Part shown: in pieces, positions 8,505 through 16,225 of the stretch
How positions within the stretch are numbered: the first letter of the stretch is position 1
How the letters are laid out: each line of letters starts with the position of its first letter
From: UMGS1322 sp900550765
GTDB taxonomy: Bacteria; Bacillota; Clostridia; Christensenellales; QALW01
Reading direction: 5' to 3'
NCBI GenBank assembly: GCA_958448705.1
Contig: CAUDEY010000006.1
Coordinates: forward strand, 28,374-92,373
DNA length: 64,000 nucleotides
Translations under genes and position numbers: made by a program
Notes under the pieces: model-generated
The model's database searches: none
What the model saw: the letters and a program-made list of their open reading frames with translations, nothing else
Told to the model about the DNA's origin: nothing

Positions 8505-11006
8505 GTGAAAACACTTTTAATTGACGGAAACAGCCTGATCCACCGCGCCTTTTATGCGCTGCCGCTGCTTTCTACCGAGGATGGCACCTATACCAACGCG
8601 GTATACGGATTTTTAAAGATGTTCTACCGTGTAGCCGATGAATATCAGCCCGATCATGTGGTCTGTGCATTTGATGTAAAGCAGCCCACCTTCCGGCACC
8701 AAAGATATGCCGCGTATAAGGCCGGCCGCAAAAAAATGCCCGAGGAGCTGGTGCCCCAGATCCCCTTATTAAAGGAGATTCTTACGGCTTTGGGCGTGCG
8801 CTGCGCTGAAGCGCCGGGCTTTGAGGCGGACGATATCATCGGCACATATTCCCTGCTTTCCGATGAAGAAGGCGGAGCGTGTGTTGTTCTTACCGGCGAC
8901 CGGGACGCGCTGCAGCTAATCAGTGAAAACACGACGGTTTGGCTTACCAAAAAGGGGATTACCGAAGTGGAAAAGCTCACGCCTGAGGGCCTGCTGGATG
9001 CCTACGGACTCACTCCCGCACAGATTTGCGATCTAAAGGGCCTGATGGGCGATTCCTCCGATAATATTCCCGGAATTGCCGGCGTAGGCGAAAAGACGGC
9101 GCTTTCTTTGCTGGAAAAATACCGGTGCTTGGAAAACGTACTGGCTCATGCGGAGGAAATTCCCGGGAAATTGGGCGAAAAAATCCGTGCAGGAGCGGAA
9201 GCGGCAAAAGAGAGCAAGTTTTTAGCCACGATTGTGCGGGATGTGGAGGTGGCGCCGCTGCGCGAGTGCGTCTATACCCCTGCGCAGAACGATACGGCGG
9301 CTGAGATCTTTACGCGTTATCAAATGAAAAGTTTGTTAGAGCGCACCGGAAAAACGGAAACACGCTTCAGCTTCACCACAAAACCTTTTGAAGAATTTAC
9401 CCTTACCGGCGATACGCTGGCGGTATATTTTACCGCAAGTGAGATCACCCTTTGCTGCGGCGGACAGACGCAGTACAGCCTTGCCTTAGCAGTAGATCTG
9501 CTCTCCGGCGGCATGGAGAAGGAAGCGGCGGAGGCTTTGGTGCGTCCGCTGTTAGAGGATCAAAGCATCAAAAAGGTGTTTTATGATTCCAAACAGGCGA
9601 TGCATTTTTTCTCATGCAGTATCACCAATATCTCCGGCGACGTCATGCTGGCGGAATATTTAACCGACGCCGGCAACGAGGATTTCTCCCTTGCGCGCAT
9701 TGCGGAAAAATACCATACCGCACCCGGCGCCGCCGCATTGCTGTATATCTTTGAACGGCAGCAAAAGGAATTGGAAAAAAAGCAGCTGCTGCCGCTGTAT
9801 CGGGAAATTGAGCTTCCCCTGGCACGAGTGCTGTTTGATATGGAACGGGTCGGCTTTTTTGTGGACGCCGATATTCTGCGTACGTTAGGCAGCGAGTTCA
9901 GTGAAAGAATCAGCGAGCTTTCGGCCGAAATTTTTGCGCTTTCGGGCCGCGAGAGCTTTAACATCAACAGTCCCAAACAGCTTGGCGAGGTGCTCTTCGG
10001 CGATTTGGGTCTGCCGGCCAAGCGGAAGACCAAGACCGGATATTCCACCGATAACGATGTGCTGGAGCAGCTGGATCACCCCATTATTCAGCCTATTATT
10101 GAATACCGGCAGGCACAAAAGCTGAAAAGCACCTATGTGGACGGCATGTATCCCTTGATTTCCCCTAAAACCGGACGAATCCACTCTACCTTTAATCAGG
10201 CTGTTACGGCTACCGGACGGATTTCCAGCACGGAGCCGAACCTGCAGAATATTCCTGTGCGCACTGCCTACGGCAAGAATATCCGCCGGGCCTTTCGCGC
10301 CGAAAAAGACGATTTTTTATTGGTAAACGCCGATTATTCTCAAATAGAACTGCGGATTCTGGCGCATCTTTCGGGGGACGAAACGCTGATCCGGGCCTTT
10401 TTAAACAAGGAGGATATCCATGCGCGCACCGCGGCGGAGGTTTTCGGCACAGCGCTCTCTGATGTGACGCCGCAGCAGCGCAGCGCCGCAAAGGCCGTAA
10501 ATTTCGGCATTGTTTACGGCATCAGTGATTTCGGTCTGGCGAAAAATACCGGGGTTACCCGGAAGGAGGCGGCCGAGTTTATTGAAAGATATTTTCACAA
10601 ATATCCCAAGGTAAAGGAATATATGGACGCCTGTGTGCATAGCGCTAAGGAAAAGGGGTTTGTTACCACTTTGCTGGGCCGGCGGCGGGAAGTTCCGCAG
10701 CTGCGCGCGCAAAATTATAACGTACGCTCCTTTGGCGAGCGCGTAGCCATGAATGCACCGATTCAGGGCAGCGCGGCCGATATCATTAAACTGGCTATGC
10801 TGCACGTGCATGAGAGCTTGAAACGCTCCGGCATCCGGGGCGAACTGATTTTGCAGGTGCATGACGAGCTGATTCTTGAAGTGCACCGGGAGGACGCCCC
10901 GCAGGCGGCCGCGCTTTTAAAGGAACAGATGGAGAACGTAATCGCGCTTTCGGTACCGTTGGTGGCTGAAACAAATATGGGAAGGACATGGTTTGAACTG
11001 AAATGA
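8505..11006 (+). CDS. polA: DNA polymerase I
   Basis: The 833-residue protein has three regions. The 5'-nuclease domain (about 1-290) is intact, with LLIDGNSLIHRAFYA, GFEADDIIGT, LTGDRDALQL and GDSSDNIPGIAGVG. The family A polymerase domain is intact, with DYSQIELRILAHL starting at Asp610, the AKAVNFGIVYGIS helix, and QVHDELILEV with Asp787. The middle 3'-5' exonuclease region (about 300-470) lacks the Asp-X-Glu and later acidic residues, as is common in Gram-positive Pol I, so proofreading is not expected. It removes RNA primers and fills repair gaps. The start is GTG. The stop overlaps the coaE ATG by four bases. Confidence 0.95.
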   Translation: MKTLLIDGNSLIHRAFYALPLLSTEDGTYTNAVYGFLKMFYRVADEYQPDHVVCAFDVKQPTFRHQRYAAYKAGRKKMPEELVPQIPLLKEILTALGVRCAEAPGFEADDIIGTYSLLSDEEGGACVVLTGDRDALQLISENTTVWLTKKGITEVEKLTPEGLLDAYGLTPAQICDLKGLMGDSSDNIPGIAGVGEKTALSLLEKYRCLENVLAHAEEIPGKLGEKIRAGAEAAKESKFLATIVRDVEVAPLRECVYTPAQNDTAAEIFTRYQMKSLLERTGKTETRFSFTTKPFEEFTLTGDTLAVYFTASEITLCCGGQTQYSLALAVDLLSGGMEKEAAEALVRPLLEDQSIKKVFYDSKQAMHFFSCSITNISGDVMLAEYLTDAGNEDFSLARIAEKYHTAPGAAALLYIFERQQKELEKKQLLPLYREIELPLARVLFDMERVGFFVDADILRTLGSEFSERISELSAEIFALSGRESFNINSPKQLGEVLFGDLGLPAKRKTKTGYSTDNDVLEQLDHPIIQPIIEYRQAQKLKSTYVDGMYPLISPKTGRIHSTFNQAVTATGRISSTEPNLQNIPVRTAYGKNIRRAFRAEKDDFLLVNADYSQIELRILAHLSGDETLIRAFLNKEDIHARTAAEVFGTALSDVTPQQRSAAKAVNFGIVYGISDFGLAKNTGVTRKEAAEFIERYFHKYPKVKEYMDACVHSAKEKGFVTTLLGRRREVPQLRAQNYNVRSFGERVAMNAPIQGSAADIIKLAMLHVHESLKRSGIRGELILQVHDELILEVHREDAPQAAALLKEQMENVIALSVPLVAETNMGRTWFELK

Positions 11007-11584
11007 TCGTAGGACTTACCGGCGGCATCGCTTCAGGGAAAAGCACGGTGTCAGCTTATTTTGCTCAAAAAGGACTGCCCGTGTTTGACGCGGACGCGGT
11101 TTCCCGCCGGATCACCGAAAAAGGCGGCCCGGGCGCACAGGCGATTGCCGGGGCGTTTGGCAGGGATTTCTTTGATTCCAACGGCGTACTGGACCGAAAA
11201 AAGCTTGCGGAATATGTGTTTCGCGACCCCGCGCGCACCGCGCGGCTCAACGGATTGCTGCATCCGATCATTAAAGAGGAGCTTTTGCGCCGGGCAAACG
11301 AATGCGATGCCCCAATAAAGATTATCGACGCGCCGCTGCTCATCGAAAGCGGGTTACATGAGGTATGCGATAAGGTGATTGCGGTCGTATGTGAAACGGA
11401 GATCCGTATTCGGCGGGCGCAGATGCGTGACGGACTTGCGCGTGAAGAAGTGCTTTCGCGCATTTCACGTCAGCTTGACGACAGCGCGCGCAGACAAAAA
11501 GCAGATTTTATCATCGATAACAGCGGCACGCTGGAGCAGACGCTGCATCAGGCCGATGCGATCATTGAAAAATTAGGAGGCTAA
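11003..11584 (+). CDS. coaE: Dephospho-CoA kinase
   Basis: The 193-residue protein begins with the P-loop GLTGGIASGKST and continues with VFDADAVSRRI, then IIDAPLLIESG and the SRISRQLDDSARRQKADFII region, all characteristic of CoaE. It phosphorylates dephospho-CoA at the ribose 3' position, the last step of coenzyme A synthesis. The ATG overlaps the polA stop (ATGA), a polA-coaE pairing also known from other Bacillota. The next gene begins two bases after the stop. Confidence 0.95.
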   Translation: MIVGLTGGIASGKSTVSAYFAQKGLPVFDADAVSRRITEKGGPGAQAIAGAFGRDFFDSNGVLDRKKLAEYVFRDPARTARLNGLLHPIIKEELLRRANECDAPIKIIDAPLLIESGLHEVCDKVIAVVCETEIRIRRAQMRDGLAREEVLSRISRQLDDSARRQKADFIIDNSGTLEQTLHQADAIIEKLGG

Positions 11585-11585
11585 C

Positions 11586-12161
11586 ATGGCAAAGGCAAAT
11601 TATATTTCACGGCATATTCTTAAAATCATTGTACTTGCGCTTTTACTTGCGTTCCTTTTATACATAGCGTTTATCTGGAGCAATACGGTGATTCGGCAGA
11701 AGCTTCCAATCCAGTATCCTGAATATGTGGAGGCCGCCAGTGAAGAATTCGGGCTGGATAAGTATTTGGTTTATGCAATTATCAGTACCGAAAGCGGGTT
11801 TGATCCCGCGGCCCAGTCTTCCAAGGGCGCTGTGGGTCTGATGCAGCTCCTGCCCGAGACTGCGCAGTGGATTACCGAAAAATACGATTTGGATTGCGAC
11901 CCCGCCGCACTTACCGATCCGGAGACGAACATCCGCATCGGATGCTGCTATTTTTCCTATCTCCTTTCCCGGTTTGAAGGCAGCACGGACCTGGCCGTTA
12001 CCGCCTACAACGGCGGAGAGGGAAATGTGCGCCAGTGGCTGCAGGATTCCAAATATTCTTCCGACGGCAAAACGCTTTATGCCATTCCCTATAAAGAGAC
12101 CTCCAAATATCTTTCAAAGGTGACTACGCGGTATGAGATCTATCAAAAGCTGTATTCTTAA
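11586..12161 (+). CDS. Membrane-anchored lytic transglycosylase (SLT domain)
   Basis: The 191-residue protein has one N-terminal membrane helix (about residues 13-33, rich in Leu and Ile) followed by a soluble murein transglycosylase domain. The catalytic Glu lies in ISTESGFDPAAQSSKGAVG, and MQLLPETAQW and AYNGGEGNVRQW complete the Slt70/GEWL fold. It should sit outside the membrane and cut peptidoglycan with formation of 1,6-anhydromuramic ends. It starts two bases after coaE and its end overlaps the next gene by 29 bases, so the four genes from polA look like one transcription unit. Confidence 0.9.
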   Translation: MAKANYISRHILKIIVLALLLAFLLYIAFIWSNTVIRQKLPIQYPEYVEAASEEFGLDKYLVYAIISTESGFDPAAQSSKGAVGLMQLLPETAQWITEKYDLDCDPAALTDPETNIRIGCCYFSYLLSRFEGSTDLAVTAYNGGEGNVRQWLQDSKYSSDGKTLYAIPYKETSKYLSKVTTRYEIYQKLYS

Positions 12162-13776
12162 GTTAACGGCACTGCTTTTAACGCTGCTTTTGTGCGCCTG
12201 TTCCCCGCAGGAGGAACCGGAGGCCCCCATATCTCCCCCAGGGGATGCCGGCGCAACCCAAACGCAGCCGCAGGAAGCGCTTTCCGGCGGTACTCTGCGC
12301 ATTCCAATGACGCGTTCCCCCGCTACGATGCATCCGCTGTATTTAAAAGAAGCGCAGATGCGCAATGTCTATTCCATGATTTTTGAGCCCTTGATAGAAT
12401 TTGATGAGAACATGGAGCCCTCTGCCTGTCTTGCCCAAAGCTGGAGCTATGATGCGGCGCAGAATCTCTGGGTTTTTGAGCTTCGCAGCAATGTGCACTG
12501 GCATAATGACTTGGGCGAAGTAAGCGGCAGCGACGCAGCGTATACGATTAATACGGCTTTAAACGACGCCGCCAGCATCTATCACGCTACGCTTTCTTAT
12601 TATATAGAGCGTGCCGAAGGCTATGGCACAACACTGCTACTGTATCCTAAGGTAAAATCCTACGCGCTGCTCTATGCGCTGAATATTCCCGTGATTCCCG
12701 AAGCCTATTATGCAGGAAAGCCGGCTTCCACCATGGATATTCCCTGCGGAAGCGGCTGCTTTTATGCCCAAAGCCTTTCCTTTGACGGGGAAACCCGGCT
12801 GCAGCTGGAGGCCTATTCCAAGTGGTGGAAAAAAACACCTGTGCTTGAAAGCGTAACGGCGATCGGCTATTCGGATACGGAATCCATCATCAACGCCTTT
12901 TTAGCCGGTGAGCTTGATTGTGTTCCCACTTCTTTGATGACTACCGATATTTATGAGATCATCGACGGCGTTTCCGCACTGGATTATACCTCGCGTAATT
13001 ACGTATATTTAGGTACAAATTTTAAAAATCCGTTTCTGGCCAACACCGCTTTCCGGCAGGCCATTGCATATGCAATCAACCGGACGGATATCATTAACAA
13101 TATTTATCTGACCAAAGCTACCGGCGCAGAACAGCCGCTGTTTAACGATTCTTCCCTATCAAACGCGAATGTGCAGCGGTACGATACCAACCTTACCCAC
13201 GCCCGTGAGCTGCTGGCACAGTTGGGGTATGCCGACAGCGACGGCGACGGCTATCTGGAAAGCAGCGGCACAATCATCGAATTGACCCTGGCCGTTATCA
13301 ACGTTCCGGAAAACCCCGTCCGCCGGGAAGCCGCGCTCTCCATTCAGCGGAACTTAAAAGAGGTAGGTATTAAGGTAAATGTAAACGCATTGGCAGAGGC
13401 CGACTTGAAGGATGCGATAAAAAAAGGCAGTTATGATCTGATCCTGAGCGGATATTATCTTTCCGAAGCGCCCAATTTAAAATTTGCCTTGTCACAGGGC
13501 GAAGGGAATTTATCCAATTATTCTTCAGAAGAGATGAACGCAATCCTCGCCCGGATTGATGAAGCCAATACGCTGGAAGAATTAAAAAGTGCGGTCAATA
13601 GCCTGCAGACGTTGTTCGCCCAGGATCTTCCGCACATCGGCCTTTTCTTTGAAAGAAATACGTTTTTATACCGCTCGGATCTCGTTCCCTCCGGAATTAA
13701 AAGAGATTTTGACGTGTATTCCAAAATCAGCACCTGGTATTTTATCAAACCCACTGAACCGGCTCAAGAAACTTGA
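12133..13776 (+). CDS. Peptide/oligosaccharide ABC transporter substrate-binding lipoprotein (SBP_bac_5)
   Basis: The 547-residue protein starts with a lipoprotein signal peptide whose lipobox is LLLCAC, giving an acylated Cys near residue 22. The rest is a family 5 extracellular solute-binding protein: GGTLRIPMTRSP near the N-terminus, LAQSWSYDAAQNLWVFEL, and FRQAIAYAINRTDIINNIYL, a hallmark of oligopeptide-binding proteins. It would capture peptides or nickel-type ligands outside the cell. No permease or ATPase genes accompany it, so it is an orphan binding protein. The start overlaps the transglycosylase gene by 29 bases. Confidence 0.88.
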   Translation: MRSIKSCILKLTALLLTLLLCACSPQEEPEAPISPPGDAGATQTQPQEALSGGTLRIPMTRSPATMHPLYLKEAQMRNVYSMIFEPLIEFDENMEPSACLAQSWSYDAAQNLWVFELRSNVHWHNDLGEVSGSDAAYTINTALNDAASIYHATLSYYIERAEGYGTTLLLYPKVKSYALLYALNIPVIPEAYYAGKPASTMDIPCGSGCFYAQSLSFDGETRLQLEAYSKWWKKTPVLESVTAIGYSDTESIINAFLAGELDCVPTSLMTTDIYEIIDGVSALDYTSRNYVYLGTNFKNPFLANTAFRQAIAYAINRTDIINNIYLTKATGAEQPLFNDSSLSNANVQRYDTNLTHARELLAQLGYADSDGDGYLESSGTIIELTLAVINVPENPVRREAALSIQRNLKEVGIKVNVNALAEADLKDAIKKGSYDLILSGYYLSEAPNLKFALSQGEGNLSNYSSEEMNAILARIDEANTLEELKSAVNSLQTLFAQDLPHIGLFFERNTFLYRSDLVPSGIKRDFDVYSKISTWYFIKPTEPAQET

Positions 13777-14400
13777 AGACGCTTTGGCAAAATGAGTACC
13801 GGCTGCATCAAGCCGCTCATTTCAAAGGAAACCGAAAGAGCAAAAATCTTTCTCCCTGCGTTCCTGGCTCCCCTTATCAGGGGAGCTGGCGCCGCAGGTG
13901 ACGGAGGGGGAGTTTCTCTCTCCCTCAGCCTCGCTAACGCTCAGCATCCCTTCTCAGAGGGAGCCAAACGGAAATCAATCTATCGCTCGTTTAACAAAGG
14001 GAGCCAAGTAAGCGAAAGTCTATTGGTTGTTTAGCAGAGGAAACCAAGTAAGCGAAATACGTTCTAAAAGTAAAAAATCTTACTGACAACAAACTTTCAT
14101 TAATAGGAACTGTTTGTAACGAATTGGAATGCAAATAAGCCTCCCTCTGACGAGGGAGGTGGCAAAACGAAGTTTTGACGGAGGGAGAGAAAGAGGAAAA
14201 AGCTTAAAGGATGCTCTAAGACCTCTCTCCCTCAGCCTCGCTGACGCTCGGCATCCCTTCTCAGAGGGAGCCAAAAAAACGGAAATCAATCTATCGTTCG
14301 TTTAGCAGAAGAAACCAAGTAAGAAAACCTAATACTTATTTAGCAGAGAAAACCGAGAAAGTAAAAAACTAAGCAAAAGGGAGCCAATGGCGGCCCGAAG
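13777..14400. repeat. Intergenic repeat cluster, about 620 bases without a gene
   Basis: No credible gene is present. The stretch holds several copies of GC-rich palindromes: GGCTCCCCTTATCAGGGGAG near 13866, and CCTCCCTCTGACGAGGGAGG near 14140 followed by AAAACGAAGTTTT and ACGGAGGGAG. A unit of about 100 bases starting CCCTCAGCCTCGCT occurs twice, at about 13922-14020 and 14224-14325, and shares the tail GGAAATCAATCTATCG and AACCAAGTAAG. A third, shorter trace lies near 14340. The elements resemble a dispersed miniature or REP-like family also found elsewhere in this window. Confidence 0.75.
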
Positions 14401-14402
14401 CG

Positions 14403-14437
14403 AGAAAAAACGGATTCCCTGAAGGAATCCGTTTTCT
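14403..14437 (-). terminator. Terminator of the gap gene
   Basis: AAAACGGATTCC at 14407-14418 pairs with GGAATCCGTTTT at 14424-14435 across a five-base loop. Read on the minus strand the stem ends in a run of T, about 35 bases after the gap stop codon. Confidence 0.85.
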
Positions 14438-14469
14438 GATAAATTCTGCCGGCAAAACGCCGGTTTTGC

Positions 14470-15486
14470 TTACAGCTCGGCAAAATATTTAATGGTACGT
14501 ACCATCTGGCTGGTATAGGAGTTTTCGTTATCATACCAGGAAACGACCTGTACCTGATAGGTATCCTCGTCGATCTGTGCAACCATCGTTTGGGTCGCAT
14601 CGAACAGGGAGCCGTAAGTCATGCCGATTACGTCGGAAGAAACGATCTGGTCGGTATTGTAGCCAAAAGAGGCAGAAGAAGCGGCTTTCATGGCAGCATT
14701 GATGCCCTCAACGGTAATATCCTTCCCCTTTACAACGGCAACAAGAATGGTGGTGGAGCCGGTGCAGGTGGGAACACGCTGGGCCGAGCCGATCAGCTTA
14801 CCGTTAAGTTCCGGAATAACCAGACCAATCGCTTTTGCTGCGCCGGTGGAGTTGGGAACAATATTCTGCGCGGCAGCACGGGCACGGCGGAAATCCCCTT
14901 TGCGGTGCGGGCCGTCCAGAACCATCTGGTCGCCGGTATAGGCGTGAACGGTAGTCATAATGCCGCTTTGAATGGGCGCATAGTCGTTCAGAGCCTTGGC
15001 CATGGGCGCCAGGCAGTTGGTGGTGCAGGAAGCGGCGGAAATTACCTGGTCTTCAGCGGTAAGCGTATTTTCGTTTACACTGAAAACAATGGTTTTCAGA
15101 TCCTTGCCCGCAGGAGCAGAAATTACGCACTTCTTAGCGCCGGCATTGATGTGAGCCATAGCCTTTTCCTTAGAAGTATAAAAACCGGTGCATTCCAAAA
15201 CAACGTCAACACCAATCTCGCCCCAGGGAAGGTTTGCGGCATCCTTTTCGGCGTAAATTTTAATGGTTTTGCCGTCCACAGTGATGCTGTCCTCGCCGGC
15301 CTCTACGGTGTGGCCTTTGGCTACATAGCTGCCCTGTGCGGTATCGTATTTAAGCAGATGTGCAAGCATGTCCGGGCTGGTAAGGTCATTGATAGCAACC
15401 ACTTCATAGCCTTCTGCGCCGAACATCTGCCGGAAAGCAAGGCGGCCGATACGGCCGAACCCGTTAATAGCAACTTTTACTGACAT
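14470..15486 (-). CDS. gap: Glyceraldehyde-3-phosphate dehydrogenase
   Basis: The 338-residue protein is a phosphorylating GAPDH of glycolysis. It has the Rossmann start INGFGRIGRLAFRQ, the catalytic Cys154 in SAASCTTNCLAP, the phosphate-binding stretch NIVPNSTGAAKA, and the closing WYDNENSYTSQMV. It converts glyceraldehyde 3-phosphate to 1,3-bisphosphoglycerate with NAD. The ATG at 15486 is chosen because GGAGG lies nine bases upstream; an in-frame TTG at 15492 would be too close. It is a single-gene unit with its own promoter and terminator; pgk and tpi are not adjacent. Confidence 0.96.
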   Translation of the reverse strand: MSVKVAINGFGRIGRLAFRQMFGAEGYEVVAINDLTSPDMLAHLLKYDTAQGSYVAKGHTVEAGEDSITVDGKTIKIYAEKDAANLPWGEIGVDVVLECTGFYTSKEKAMAHINAGAKKCVISAPAGKDLKTIVFSVNENTLTAEDQVISAASCTTNCLAPMAKALNDYAPIQSGIMTTVHAYTGDQMVLDGPHRKGDFRRARAAAQNIVPNSTGAAKAIGLVIPELNGKLIGSAQRVPTCTGSTTILVAVVKGKDITVEGINAAMKAASSASFGYNTDQIVSSDVIGMTYGSLFDATQTMVAQIDEDTYQVQVVSWYDNENSYTSQMVRTIKYFAEL

Positions 15487-15525
15487 ATTCAAGTTCCTCC
15501 ATATTTCTTTAATTTTACGTTCCCT

Positions 15526-15554
15526 ATTTTATACCATTATTGCTTTTTGTGCAA
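15526..15554 (-). promoter_or_regulatory. Promoter of gap
   Basis: On the minus strand TTGCAC at 15554-15549, a 17-base spacer, and TAAAAT at 15531-15526 form a sigma-A-like promoter about 40 bases before the gap start. An overlapping TATAAA gives an alternative -10 with a shorter spacer. Confidence 0.6.
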
Positions 15555-15687
15555 GTGAATATACCGTGAATTTGTGATTTTTTGAGAAAAACCAAAAATT
15601 CGGTAAAAAAGAAACCAACAAAGAATCGCTGCTTTCTTCCGGAAACGTTGGTTAAAGAAAGCAAATGCGATCGATCGGCGCACCGAT

Positions 15688-15810
15688 AAGCCGCCTCCTG
15701 CCGAGGCGAGACAGCAAAACGGAAGCTTTGCCGGAGGGAGAGAAGCGCCATGAACGATACCGCCTCTCTCTGCTTTCTCGGCTCCCCTTGTCAGGGGAAC
15801 TGTCTCGGAA
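15688..15810. repeat. Palindromic intergenic repeats between gap and polC
   Basis: CCGCCTCCTGCCGAGGCG, then AAAACGGAAGCTTTG and CCGGAGGGAG, form a diverged copy of the window's main palindromic repeat. A second part, GGCTCCCCTTGTCAGGGG at about 15780-15797, matches the copies near 13866 and 20570. The remaining 350 bases up to the polC promoter hold no gene I can support; open frames there lack ribosome sites and recognisable sequence. Confidence 0.65.
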
Positions 15811-16164
15811 GAGCACCCCATCTTCTTTCTCTTCCTCAAGTCCACTATCTCTTGCTAAGAGGCGCGGAGCAAACGCAACGGTTTTCTGCCATAAAAATAC
15901 TGCAAAAATCAAAACTTGCTGTATGCGCTTTTCTCTTTTGGGAAAGAAAAAAACGGCCTGCCTGCGGCAAACAGTCTGCCCGCAGAGGAGGGAATGCCTG
16001 AAGTCCTTGCCCCGGCCAACAAAAAGCCATGCTTTTAAAAGGGGAATTTTACTGAAAATTTTTGCCGCAAATTACTGCGGAGAATCCCGCAAAAACGCGG
16101 AAGAACGCGCGTATTTTATCGTTTTTTCGGCAAAACGGCAGTACATAGTTCTTCTTTATGCCGC

Positions 16165-16193
16165 TTGGCATAACCCGGGAAATGTGCTACAAT
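16165..16193 (+). promoter_or_regulatory. Promoter of polC
   Basis: TTGGCA at 16165-16170, a 17-base spacer and TACAAT at 16188-16193 form a good sigma-A promoter. The ribosome site TTAGGAGAA follows shortly before the polC ATG. Confidence 0.65.
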
Positions 16194-16225
16194 AAATATA
16201 GATATTTTTTATTAGGAGAAACAGC

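Noticed and set aside
14590..15483. 297-codon plus-strand frame
   Set aside because: It is antisense to gap and its Gly/Asn-rich sequence is a mirror of the GAPDH codons.
15665..16195. 176-codon frame between gap and polC
   Set aside because: It runs through palindromic repeats and the polC promoter, has no ribosome site and no recognisable protein features.
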